Made by a program: the position numbers and the translations under genes. Source: Paraburkholderia ferrariae NBRC 106233 (GTDB lineage: Bacteria > Pseudomonadota > Gammaproteobacteria > Burkholderiales > Burkholderiaceae). From it: 64,000 nucleotides of DNA. The DNA lies in the NCBI RefSeq assembly GCF_000685035.1, contig NZ_BAYB01000027.1, positions 94,402 through 158,401 of the forward strand, given 5' to 3'. The notes under the pieces were generated by a model. It was not told the DNA's origin and searched no databases. It saw only the letters and a program-made list of their open reading frames with translations. Of the stretch, positions 17,910-28,500 are shown piece after piece (the first letter of the stretch is position 1; each line of letters starts with the position of its first letter).

Positions 17910-18722
17910 ATGAAGCCCTTCCCCGTTTCCCGCATTCGCGTCGGCATCGGCGGCTGGATCTATCCGGACTGGCGCGGCGCGTTCTATCCCGACGGCCTCG
18001 CCCAGCGGCGCGAACTCGAATATGCGAGCCGTCACCTCACGACCATCGAGATCAACAGCACCTACTACGGCGCCCAGCGGCCCGAGAGCTTTGCCCGCTG
18101 GCGCGACGAAACCCCCGACGATTTCGTGTTCGCCGTGAAAGCGCCGCGCTTCGCGATGAACCGGCGCGTGCTGGCCGAAGCCGGTCCGACGATCGAGCGG
18201 TTTCTCACGGGAGGCGTGCTGCGGCTCGGCGCAAAGCTCGGCCCGATCAACTGGCAGCTCACGCCGGGCAAACGGTTCGATCCCGAGGATTACGCGCGCT
18301 TTCTGGAACTGCTGCCCACCGAAGCGGAAGGCGTGCCCTTGCGGCACGCACTGGAGGTGCGCGACGCGAGCTTCTGCGCCCCGGAATTCGTCGAGCTGGC
18401 GCGCCATCACGCGGCGGCAATCGTGGTGTCCGGCGATTCGGACTACACCCAGATCGCCGATGCCAGCGCGCCGTTCGTCTACGCGCGCATCATGGGAACC
18501 CGCGAAAACGAGCCGCTCGGTTATTCCGCAGGAGAGCTCGACCAATGGGCCGAGCGCGCGCGCATCTGGGCCGGCGGCGGCACGCCCGGCGATCTGGCGA
18601 CGTTCGGCAAGCCGCTCGCCGCCAAGGCGGGCCGCGATGTCTTCCTGTATGTGATCAGCGGCTACAAGACGCGCAACCCCGCCGCCGCGATGGCGCTGAC
18701 CGAGCGGCTGAACGCTTCGTAA
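17910..18722 (+). CDS. DUF72 family protein (YecE-like)
   Basis: 270 residues with the family patterns RVGIGGWIYPDWRGAFYP, YASRHLTTIEINSTYYG, FVFAVKAPRFAMNRR, LEVRDASF and VYARIMGTRENE. DUF72 proteins are TIM-barrel-like with an unknown function. Family-length and intact. It is convergent with the TetR gene that ends 18 bases further on. Confidence 0.9.
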   Translation: MKPFPVSRIRVGIGGWIYPDWRGAFYPDGLAQRRELEYASRHLTTIEINSTYYGAQRPESFARWRDETPDDFVFAVKAPRFAMNRRVLAEAGPTIERFLTGGVLRLGAKLGPINWQLTPGKRFDPEDYARFLELLPTEAEGVPLRHALEVRDASFCAPEFVELARHHAAAIVVSGDSDYTQIADASAPFVYARIMGTRENEPLGYSAGELDQWAERARIWAGGGTPGDLATFGKPLAAKAGRDVFLYVISGYKTRNPAAAMALTERLNAS

Positions 18723-18740
18723 CGGCGCCGCGCCGCGCTT

Positions 18741-19391
18741 TTAGCGCCGCTGCTCGGTGCGCCACAGATAGCCGATCACCGCGCGCCTGACGCGCGCTTC
18801 CAGCGCGTCGGCATCGGTTTCGCCACGCTCGCCGGCGGCATCGACCATGCCGTGAACCATGGCGAACACATCGTGCGCAGCGGTTTCGCGGTCGTCCAGT
18901 TGAGGCGCATCGGCAAGCCCCAGCGCGCGGAGCACCGCCGCATGAACGCGTTCGCCCACGCGCGCGTCGCGTTCGTCGAGCGGCAGGCGGCGCTCCTCGA
19001 AATCGAGCACGCGGGCGAGCGCCGGGCGGCGCATCTGGTAGATCACCGCCGCGTGCACCATGGCGAGCAGGCCGGCCTCGCAGGTCGGCGCCCCGACCGC
19101 CGCTTCGATGTCCTCCAAGAGCGACACGCTCTCGCGCTCGATGAGCGCGGCCGTCAGCGCGTCGCGATTCGGAAAGTACTGGTAGAGGGAACCGACGCTC
19201 ACCCCGGCGCGTTCGGCGACCGCGTTCGTCGTATAGCCGGGCAGCCCGGACGTTTCGAGGATGCGGGCGGCCGCTTCGAGAATCGCCTCGACGGTGGCCG
19301 CCGCGCGGCGCTGCGTGGGTTGCTTGCGCGCGTCGAGCGGAATCGCCTGGCGGCGCGGACTGCGTTTCGTCGTGGTCATGGTCGTGGTCAT
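18741..19391 (-). CDS. TetR/AcrR-family regulator
   Basis: 216 residues with an N-terminal TetR HTH: AILEAAARILETSGLPGYTTNAVAERAGVSVGSLYQYFPNRDALTAAL (from about residue 35). The C-terminal ligand-binding half is poorly conserved, so the effector is unknown. The N-terminal extension MTTTMTTTKRSPRRQ comes from a short repeat of ATG-ACC-ACG codons, so the exact start is uncertain by a few codons. No divergent efflux gene is next to it. Confidence 0.88.
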   Translation of the reverse strand: MTTTMTTTKRSPRRQAIPLDARKQPTQRRAAATVEAILEAAARILETSGLPGYTTNAVAERAGVSVGSLYQYFPNRDALTAALIERESVSLLEDIEAAVGAPTCEAGLLAMVHAAVIYQMRRPALARVLDFEERRLPLDERDARVGERVHAAVLRALGLADAPQLDDRETAAHDVFAMVHGMVDAAGERGETDADALEARVRRAVIGYLWRTEQRR

Positions 19392-19558
19392 GGTCGCGGT
19401 CGTGGCTTGGGGTTGTGGCCTTGGGTCGTGCCCTTGAATGCCGGCAAGGATATGAGCAATCGCTCGTATTCTACACCGGCATCCGGCCTGGCTATCCCGT
19501 GCAACCCTTCAAGACCACCGCGCGCAGGCTCGCGCGCGCCCGGCGCATTCAACCATGC

Positions 19559-21052
19559 TCAGATCTGCCGGCGCATCTCCGCCGCGGGCAGCTTCATCAT
19601 CTGGCGATACTTCGTGACCGTGCGGCGTGCCACCTGCACGCCCTGCTTTTCGAGTTCTTGCGTGAGCACCACGTCCGAGAGCGGATCGCGCGGGTTCTCC
19701 GCGTCGATCATCTCCTTGATGAGCGCGCGCACCGCCGCCGCCGAGCAGGTGCCGCCCGTGCGCGTCTCCAGCTCGCGCGGGAAGAAGCGCTTGAACTCGA
19801 AGATGCCGCGCGGCGTGGCCATGTACTTGTTGCCGGTCGCACGCGAAACCGTGGATTCGTGCAGGCCGAGTTCTTCGGCCACATCGCGCAGCAGCATCGG
19901 CCGCAGCGCAATTTCGCCGTACTGAAAGAACGCCTTCTGGCGCGCGACGATGCACTCGCCCACGCGCAGGATGGTCTCGCAGCGCTTGTGCGCGTTGCGG
20001 ATCAGCCAGCGCGCTTCCTGCAACTGCTGCGCGAGCGGCGAGCGGCTCGTCTCCCCCGAGCGCGCGAACATTTCCGCATAGAGCTGGTGGATGCGCGCGC
20101 GCGGTTCGATGGCCGGATTCACGCTCACCACCCACTTGCCGCGCACCTGGCGCACGATCACGTCGGGCACGACGTAGCCGCCGTCCGCGCGGCCATAGTG
20201 GTTGCCGGGCTTCGGATCGAGCCGGCGCACGAGCGCACAGGCGCTCTGCAGCGAAGCCGCGTCGCAGCCCAGTTGCCGTTGCAGTTCGCCGTTCTCGCGG
20301 CGCGCCAGCCGTTCGAGATGCTGCATGACGATCTGATGCGCGAGATCGCGGTGCGGCGTGTCCTCCGGCATGGCCTCGAGCTGTAGCGCGAGACACTCGG
20401 AGAGCGAGCGCGCGCCAATGCCGGGCCGATCGAGCGTCTGGACCACGCGCAGCGCTATGCGCAGCCGGTCTTCGTCGAGCATCCCGTCCATGCCCTCGAC
20501 ATCGGCGAGGTCGGCAAGCTCCTGGCGCAGATAACCGTCGTCGTCGAGGGCTTCGATCACCACCTGGGCAGCGGCGCGGTCGCGGTCGTCGAGCGGCGAA
20601 AGGCGCAGCGTTTCGTGCAGTTGCTCGCGCAACGACATCGGCACGCGCACCCAGTCGGCGGCTTCCGATTCGCCGTCGTCGGTGCCGCGATAGCTCGAAG
20701 CGCGCAGCGACCCGGAGGCAGGCATGTCGGCGGTGTAGGCCGCCGGTTCGGACGTCATCGCGCCATCGTCCATGGCGCTGTCGCCCATGCTCGCGCCGGC
20801 GGGTTCGGCAAGCGATTCGGTCGAGGCATTCGCGGCCACCGAGCCGATGCCCGCCGCCTCGCCCTCGGCCGCTTCGGCGCCCTCGCCGTTTTCCGAGGCG
20901 GGCGACGCGTATTCGAGGAACGGATTGGTATCGAGTGCTTCGCGTAGCTCCTGCTGGAACTCCAGCGACGATAGCTGCAGGAGGCGCACCGCCTGCTGCA
21001 GGCGCGGCGTCAGGGCAATTTGCTGGCGCGCGTGTAACGCAATGGAAGGCAT
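19559..21052 (-). CDS. rpoN: RNA polymerase sigma-54 factor
   Basis: 497 residues. Region I is the Gln/Leu-rich activator-interaction segment (LTPRLQQAVRLLQLSSLEFQQEL, from residue 13), followed by an acidic, Ala/Ser-rich region II. The core-binding and HTH parts come next, and the C-terminal RpoN box ARRTVTKYRQMMKLP contacts the -24 element. The gene stands alone, without the lptB, hpf and ptsN neighbours of the housekeeping rpoN of this family, so it may be a second copy. The start at MPSIALHARQQIALTP is typical; the open frame reaches 16 codons further upstream. Confidence 0.93.
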   Translation of the reverse strand: MPSIALHARQQIALTPRLQQAVRLLQLSSLEFQQELREALDTNPFLEYASPASENGEGAEAAEGEAAGIGSVAANASTESLAEPAGASMGDSAMDDGAMTSEPAAYTADMPASGSLRASSYRGTDDGESEAADWVRVPMSLREQLHETLRLSPLDDRDRAAAQVVIEALDDDGYLRQELADLADVEGMDGMLDEDRLRIALRVVQTLDRPGIGARSLSECLALQLEAMPEDTPHRDLAHQIVMQHLERLARRENGELQRQLGCDAASLQSACALVRRLDPKPGNHYGRADGGYVVPDVIVRQVRGKWVVSVNPAIEPRARIHQLYAEMFARSGETSRSPLAQQLQEARWLIRNAHKRCETILRVGECIVARQKAFFQYGEIALRPMLLRDVAEELGLHESTVSRATGNKYMATPRGIFEFKRFFPRELETRTGGTCSAAAVRALIKEMIDAENPRDPLSDVVLTQELEKQGVQVARRTVTKYRQMMKLPAAEMRRQI

Positions 21053-21324
21053 GGCGGGTCCTGTTCGAGAGATAGGAATGTGGGTGCCATCACGCAACAC
21101 TCATGCCAGTTTTTACAACTCACTGTTTTGAAACAGGATCGGCGCTTGCTCGGCGCGCGGCGAGACCGGTGGCCACGGCTTCGGCACGGGCGTTTTTACA
21201 ATCGTCCGGAAAATATGCGCGGCTCTTCTTCACTCGCCGTGCGGACTCGCAAGGCTTGCCAGCGCGCGTTTCGCCGCCCCGGCTACGCCCCTCGCCGCTG
21301 CGATCGCCGACGTCTTGCGCACTG

Positions 21325-21340
21325 CGGCACAGCACTTGCG
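21325..21340 (+). promoter_or_regulatory. Candidate sigma-54 (-24/-12) promoter
   Basis: CGGCACAGCACTTGCG matches the sigma-54 consensus (TGGCACG-N4-TTGCW) with both invariant GG and GC doublets at correct spacing. It lies 41 bases upstream of the BON gene's ATG (21381), in the divergent region shared with rpoN. Activator sites were not identified. Confidence 0.55.
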
Positions 21341-21380
21341 AGACCGCAGCATCGACACAACCAGAAAAGGAGAAGCCACC

Positions 21381-21728
21381 ATGAAGCGCATCCTGACTCT
21401 CAAGACCGCGGCCGGTATTGCCTGCATGACCTTCGCCCTCGCCGCTACGGCGCAGACCGACACGAACGGCTCGACCGCTCCGGCGGCCAGTTCCGAAACC
21501 GTGGGCCAGCACGTTGACGACGCAACCATCACGACCAAGGTCAAGGCCGATCTGCTCTCCGCGAACAACGTGAAGTCCACGCACATTCACGTGAAGACGC
21601 GCAAGGGCATCGTGTCGCTCACCGGTACGGTGCCGACCGCCGAGGATCGCGACAACGCGAAGCAGGTCGCGGAGAACGTCTCGGGCGTGACCTCGGTGAA
21701 GAATCACCTGAAGGTCGTGGCCGAATAA
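21381..21728 (+). CDS. Periplasmic BON-domain protein (OsmY-like)
   Basis: 115 residues. A signal peptide ends at about ATAQ. The rest is a single BON domain: VDDATITTKVKADLLSANNV, then IHVKTRKGIVSLTGTV, and a C-terminal ENVSGVTSVKNHL. BON proteins are periplasmic and bind membranes or lipids, often in osmotic or envelope stress. AAGGAG precedes the ATG at 21381. The candidate sigma-54 promoter at 21325-21340 and the divergent rpoN suggest sigma-54 control. Confidence 0.88.
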   Translation: MKRILTLKTAAGIACMTFALAATAQTDTNGSTAPAASSETVGQHVDDATITTKVKADLLSANNVKSTHIHVKTRKGIVSLTGTVPTAEDRDNAKQVAENVSGVTSVKNHLKVVAE

Positions 21729-21747
21729 CGCTGCTTGAGGTTCGACT

Positions 21748-21776
21748 CCAGGGCGGGCGAACCTCGCCCGCCCTGG
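21748..21776. terminator. GC-rich terminator hairpin
   Basis: A perfect 13-bp stem (21748-21760 with 21764-21776) with a 3-base loop lies 20 bases after the BON stop codon. No T-run follows. Confidence 0.6.
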
Positions 21777-21819
21777 TCAACTACCGCGGCACGCAAATCG
21801 TCGCGCAAATGGGCCGCAA

Positions 21820-22190
21820 TCACCCGCGGCTCGAATCGGGCAACGGCTCGCGCCGCCGGTCGCCCTGGCGCGCCAGCATCCCGCCCGGATATTCGGCGGC
21901 CAGGCGGCTCGCGTCGTCGAGCACCGCCAGTTCCTCCTCCGAGAGCTTCACCCGCGTAGCCGCCACGTTGTCGTCGAGTTGATCGGCCCGTTTCGCGCCG
22001 ATGATCACCGACGTCGCCACGTCCTGATGCAGCAGCCACGCCAGCGCGATCTGCGCGACCGACACACCCTTTTTCTCCGCAATCGCGCGCATCGCATCGA
22101 TGCGGTCCCACGCGCGCGCGGTTCCTCGCGGTTCACCGGCGGGAAGTCGAAGGTCGTGCGGCGGTTGCCGGGCCGGGTCTGGCGGTTTGT
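21820..22190 (-). pseudogene. Aldo/keto reductase C-terminal remnant
   Basis: The minus strand encodes the end of an aldo/keto reductase: RAIAEKKGVSVAQIALAWLLHQ, then SVIIGAKRADQLDDNVAA and LSEEELAVLDDASRL. Upstream, FDFPPVNRE of the same enzyme is in another frame, so a one-base shift lies near 22105-22120. The remaining N-terminal two-thirds, with the catalytic tetrad, is absent: the homology stops around 22190 where the CDI leader begins. This marks the left edge of the accessory region. Confidence 0.75.
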
Positions 22191-22521
22191 ATCGTGGACG
22201 TCGTCCGTTTTGAGCGACGTAACGATGCGCCGCCCGATCCCGATTTACCTCAAATACAGAAGACTCTTGATAACGGGGATACGGGGAAATAATCCAGCAC
22301 GCATTAAATGTGTGGCGTAAATCATCAAATATCGTCAGATATACATAAGTTCAGATTTGTCCGATGGTGATTTGAGAATCGATCTGGTAGTCTCGCCCAC
22401 CAAACGCTTAAAAAATCGCATAGCGGCTCCCAATCTGCCGCTATGGCCGTATGTCGTCGCAAAACAATTGGAAAACGCTCCGCGTCGCGCGGGGCTTCAC
22501 TCTGCATTACGTGTACAAGCA
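22191..22521. other. Leader region of bcpA with a minus-strand hairpin
   Basis: This 330-base stretch is much richer in A and T than the backbone and has no convincing gene. It should hold the bcpA promoter; TTGATA near 22267 with TAATCC 17 bases later is a weak candidate. At 22420-22446 the 8-bp inverted repeat CATAGCGG/CCGCTATG is followed on the minus strand by T6, so it reads as an intrinsic terminator for antisense transcription. Confidence 0.45.
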
Positions 22522-25500
22522 ATGAATAACCGTTGTTACCGGCTTGTTTTTAACAAGCTCAGGGGTATGCTGGTCGCCGTTTCCGAAACGGCCATCGCTC
22601 AGAGAAAATCAGGCCACGGAGAAACCGGGCCGTCGTCCGCGTTCCAGCCGATTACGCTTTTCGCCATGCGCCACGTGGTATTTGCCGCGCTCGCGCTTTT
22701 CGGGCTGGTTCCTGCACTCTCCGAGGCGCAGATCGTACCGTCCGGCGCGCACGCGCCAAACGTCATTAATACGGCGAACGGACTCCCGCAGGTAAATATC
22801 ACCAAGCCGTCCGGGGCTGGCGTATCGCTTAACACGTATTCACAATTCGACGTGGGATCGGGCGGTACGGTATTGAACAACTCGCCCGTCATAACGAACA
22901 GTCAACTCGCGGGGCAGATCAGTGGCAATCCGAATTTCGGGCCGAATAACGCCGCGAAGATTATCGTCAATCAGGTCAATAGTAACAATCCCTCCCTACT
23001 TCGAGGTTACGTCGAGGTCGCAGGTGCAAAAACTGCCGCCGTCGTGATTGCAAATTCCTCCGGACTTGTGGTAGACGGCGGCGGCTTTATCAATACGTCG
23101 AAAGGTATTTTAACGACGGGCAATCCGGTTATCGACGGGAGCGGTAATCTCACCGGTTTTAACGTCACCCAGGGCTCCATTACTGTTCAGGGCGCAGGCC
23201 TGAACGCCTCGAATATCGACGAGGTGGACCTCCTGTCGCGCGCAGTGCAGGCTAACGCGGCCATTTACGGCAATACGTTGCACGTCGTAACCGGTTCGAA
23301 CAGCATCGACTACGCGAGCCTCGATCCGACGCCCATAGCGGGTAGTGGCGCGGCTCCGGGAGTCTCTATCGACGTCTCGCAGCTCGGCGGCATGTACGCG
23401 AACCGCATCATCCTGGTGGGCAACGAGAACGGCGTGGGGGTCGCGAATGCCGGGACGATCGCGGCCCAGGCGGGAGATTTGACGCTAACGGCCGCGGGCC
23501 AGCTTGTGCAGTCGGGCAAGATGACCGCGAATGGAAACGTCAGCATCAACGCGGCAGGTGTCTCGAACTCGGGGACTATCTACGGCGAACACAATAGCAC
23601 GATCAATTCGTCAGGTTTGCTAACGAATAGCGGGACCGTTGCCTCACTACAAGATACGGCGATAATTGCGGGCAGCGTGGCCTCTACCGGGCTCCTCGGC
23701 GCGGGTATCAACGCGGACAGTACGCTCGGCACCAGCGGTAATCTCTCGGTTACGTCGGCGGGGTTGCTCTCGGCGACGGGGCAGACTGTCGCCCCGGGGA
23801 CCGTGACGCTCTATGGCGTGACGCTTGACCTCTCGGGCGCGCAGCTCTCGGCGGGCAATGCACTCGCCCTTACCGCGACCGGCGGCAATCTCGGCCTCTC
23901 GGGCGCGAACGCGACGGCAGGTACCACCTTGACGGCGAACGCCGCCGGTACGTTCGATTCGAGTAACGCGAAGCTCGGCAGCGGCGCGGCGATGCAACTC
24001 TCGGGCGCACAGATCACCAACGCGGGCGGTCAGGCCGTCGCGGGGACGACCCTGAACGTCCAGACGGCGGGCGCGCTCGACAACCAGCAGGGCATTCTCC
24101 AGGCCGCCGGGCAAGAGACCATCGGGGCCGGTTCCGTCGACAATACTGCGGGCAAGATTCTCTCGCTCAACGCCGACGGGCTGACCGTCAACGCGAGCGG
24201 CGCGCTCGTCAATGGCGCGGGCGGTGTCATTGGCGGCAACGGGAACGTCGGACTTTCGGCGGGCTCGATCTCGAACGCGGGCCAGGTTTCGGCGCTCGGT
24301 AACGCTGCGCTCACCGCGCAGACCATCAGCAACGACGGCGGCTCGGCGAGCGCTGGCGGAACGCTCTCGGCCCTGGCGAGCGGCGCGCTCTCGAACGTCG
24401 GCGGCCAGTTCTCCGCGACCGACGTCTCGGTCTCCGGGGCCTCGATAGACAACGCCTCGGGTCAGATCGACGGGTCGCAGGTCAGCGTTTCGACACCTGG
24501 CGATCTTCTCAACCGTAACGGGACGATCCAGCAGTCGGGGACCGCCGACCAGACGATTAGCGCGGGCGGTATGCTTGACGATACCGGCGGCACCATCGCA
24601 ACGAACGCGCAGAATTTGACTGTTACCGGCGCGAACATCGCGAACGACAACGGCAAGATTCAGCACGCGGGTACGGGTACCCTCGACGTCGCGGCCACGA
24701 ACGCGATTTCGAACGCAAACGGCTCAATCGGCACGAACGGCGCGCTCAACGAAACCGCCGCGAGCCTCGCAAATCAGGGCAAAATTCTGGCCGTCGGCAA
24801 TGCGACGCTCAAGAATACGACCCTCGACAATCACGCGGGCTCGGTCCTCTCGGGCGGTGCGCTCAACGCGCAGACGAGCGGCGCGGTGAACAACGAAGGC
24901 GGTACGCTTGACGGCGCAACGACCTCGGTTTCCGGTTCATCCATCGACAATAGCAACGGCGGCCAGATCGCCGGTGCGACCGTCGCCGTGTCGACGCCAG
25001 GCGACCTGAACAACAACGGCGGGACGATCCAGCAATCGGGCACGACGGACCAGACGATCAGCGCGGGCGGTGCATTCGAAAATGCGGGCGGTACGGTTGC
25101 CTCGAACGCGACGAACCTGACGCTCGGCGGGACCCGTATCGACAACGACGGGGGCAACGTCAATCACGCCGGGACCGGTGCGCTCGTTATGAGTACGCCG
25201 GGTGCGCTCTCGAACGTCGCGGGCCAGATTGCAACGAATGGCGCGCTGACCTCTCAATCGGCGAGCCTCGACGATACCGGCGGCGCGCTTTCTGCGCAGC
25301 AGAGCACAAACATTAGCACGACGAACGGTATCGTCAACGCGAACGGCGGCCAGCTCTACGGCAAGACTGGCCTGACCGCGACGATACAAGGCGATTTCAA
25401 CAACGCGGACGGCTCCGCACAATCTGGCGGCAATGTCGCCATCACGGCCGGCGGCGCGGTCGGGAACGCGAACGGCGTGATTTCCGCGAACGGCGCGGCG

Positions 25501-28500
25501 GGCACGCTCGCGGTAACCGCTTCGAGCGTCGACAATACCTCTGGAGTCCTGACGAATTCGGGATCGGGGCAGACCACGGTTTCCGCCGCGACGGAGGTCA
25601 GGAATACCGGCGGTGTCATGGGTGGTAACGGCGACGTCGAGGTCGACGCGCAGACGCTTGAGAACAATGCGAACGCGCAGCTCGTCGCCGGAGGCGCGGC
25701 GAACCTCAACGTCACGAACCAGGTCGACAACACGAACGGTCTCGCGTATGGCGGTACGGCGCCAACCTCAATCAGGCAGGCGTCGCGCTGGTCAACGATA
25801 ACGGGAAAATCGAGGGCGGTCAGGACGTCTCGCTTCAGGTCGCGTCCATGTCCAACGCGGGGGGCGCGGTCAATGCAAACCGCGACATCGGCATGAGCGG
25901 CTCGCTCTCGGGCGGCGGCTCAATGACGGCGGGTCGTGACCTCTCGGTGACGCTGCCGGGCGACTATACCAACGACGGCACCTCGTCGTTTCACGCCGAC
26001 AACAACCTGACGTTCACGTTGCCGGGGACACTGACGAACAATGCGCCGCTTGAGGCGGGCAATGCACTGACCGTCAATGCCGGTAACGTCGTCAACGGCG
26101 CAAACGCCGACATGAATTCGGCAACGACGACCGTCAACGCGACGAACGATATCAACAACGCGGGCGTCATCGAGGGCGACAACGTCACGACGAAGAGTTC
26201 GACGCTCGAAAATACCGGCGCGCTGATCGGCAACAACGTCGTCGTCAATGCGGGCGATGTCACCAACGACGGCGCGCAGGCGCTGATCGCCGGGGCGACG
26301 TTCGTCGGTATCTATGCGGTCAATTCGCTGACGAACGCAGACGGCGCGCTCATCTATAGCGGCGGGAACATGGAACTCGCGCGCGACAATGCGCGCGACT
26401 CGACGGGGTTGCTCGCGGACCAGACCGGCACGATTACGAACAGCGGGTCGACGATCGAGGCGGCAGGCAATATCGACGCCGCCGCGACGACGCTCAATAA
26501 CGACCGTACGGGCGTCCAGACCCAGGCGGGTACGCCCGTTACGACGACCGGCTCGACGTTGACGTTGTGGACGGCAGGTATTTCAATTACCGATCTCGGG
26601 TACTACGTCAGCGTGGACTATCCGCAGTGGAACATGACAGCCGGTGGCTTTGGTGCCGCATCGGTTCAGGCGCTGTCGAAGCCGATTACGGTTACGCTCC
26701 CTGCGTCCCAGGTCACGAATATCAACTCGACGAGCGAGACGTTTTCGCTGACGACGCCGCTGACTGATACGTACTATACGCAGGCGGACCTGTTCTGCGA
26801 CCCGGCATGCCCGCAGACGCGCACGATTACGAACAACCCGACGCAGTATTACCAGAGCCTGAAGCAGAATGCGGACGGCACAGTAACGATTACGTTTTAT
26901 CCCGATTACAACCCGAACGTAAACATCAACCCCACCCAGGTCCAGGTACGCACGGACCTCGGAACGGATAGCCACGACTACGTTCAGATGAGCAGTACGG
27001 TCACGACGACGACGTCGACGGACCAGCTCCTCAACGCCGGCACCGCGGCGGTCATGCAGGCGCAGGGCGCGATCCGCATCAATTCGGACGGCGGCGCGAT
27101 CAATAACAACTCGTCGACCATGGCGGCGGGTGGCAACCTCGTTCGCCGCGCGACGGGCGGCTCGGTCAACGACAACGGCATCGTATTGCAGCAGACCGGC
27201 TCGGAGACGGATAGCTCGGTTTTCTTCTGGCATCAGAAAACGGGGAACAGCACCGATACGCAGACCGTCAACGAAGCGGCGATTCCGCTGCCGACGACGA
27301 CCATCGCCGCGCTTCCCGCGATTGCGACCTCGAACCAGACGGTCGAGACCGACGCCGGGAACATCAACATCGGCTCCGTCAATCGCGTCGGCCAGACGGT
27401 AACGGGCGCGGGCGTCGCTGGCGGCGACGCCACCGGCATGCAACTCGGCAGCGTCAACCGTAGCGGCAGTGGCCCGCAGGCAAGCGGCAGCGTGAGCAGC
27501 GGCGGCAAGCGTCCGCAGACGCTCGGCAGCGCGGGCGTCGCGATTCCGGGCCTCGTTCTCCCGAAAAACGCGCTCTACTCGTACAACACGGCGCCGGGCG
27601 CCGAGTACCTCGTCGAGACGAATCCGCGCTTTACGAGCTATACGCAGTTCATTTCCAGCGACTACATGCTGGGCGCCCTGGGGCTCAACCCGCAGAACGT
27701 CGAGAAGCGCCTCGGCGACGGTTTGTACGAGGAGCAGCTCGTCATGAACCAGGTGACGCAGCTTACCGGTCGTACGTTCCTCGGTTCGTACACCGACAAC
27801 CTCGACGAATATACGGCGCTGATGAACAACGGCGTCCAGTACGCGCAGTCGTTCGGCCTGAGCGTTGGCGTAGCGCTTACGCCCGAGCAAATGTCGGAGC
27901 TGACCACCGATATGGTCTGGCTCGTCAGCCAGACGGTGACGCTGCCCGATGGCACGCAGCAGACCGTTCTCGTGCCGACGCTCTACCTCGCGCAGTCGAA
28001 TACGGTCGACCTCCAGGATAGCGGCGCGCTCGTCGCCGGTAAGAACGTCAATCTCAACGCGACGGGCGACGTTACGAATAGCGGCCATGTTGCCGGGGAC
28101 GTCGCGACGACGGTTATCGGCAACAACGTCGTCAATCGCGGCGTCATCGGTAGCGGCGGCACGACGACCGTCTCCGCCGTGCAGGACGTCTCGAACCTTG
28201 GCGGCCGCATTGGCGGCGTCGATACGGTTGTCACGGCGGGCAACGACATCATCAACCAGAGTACGGTCGCGCAGGCGGCGGTCACGACCGGCAATGCAGG
28301 CTTTAGCTCGACCGCTACCGGCATGGCAGTCCAGTCGGTCGGGACGATCTCGGCGACCCATAGCGGGACGCTGATCGCGGGACATGACGTCGACCTGAAC
28401 GGCTCGGCGATTCAGACCGGCGGCGATGCGACCATTGCTGCGGGCCACGATATCAACGTCGGGACGACGACCCTCACGGCCACGCAGGACGCCGGAATGA

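Noticed and set aside
23400..25700. Possible tandem DNA repeats or CRISPR-like pattern in bcpA
   Set aside because: The periodicity is at the protein level (haemagglutinin repeats), not exact DNA repeats with spacers.
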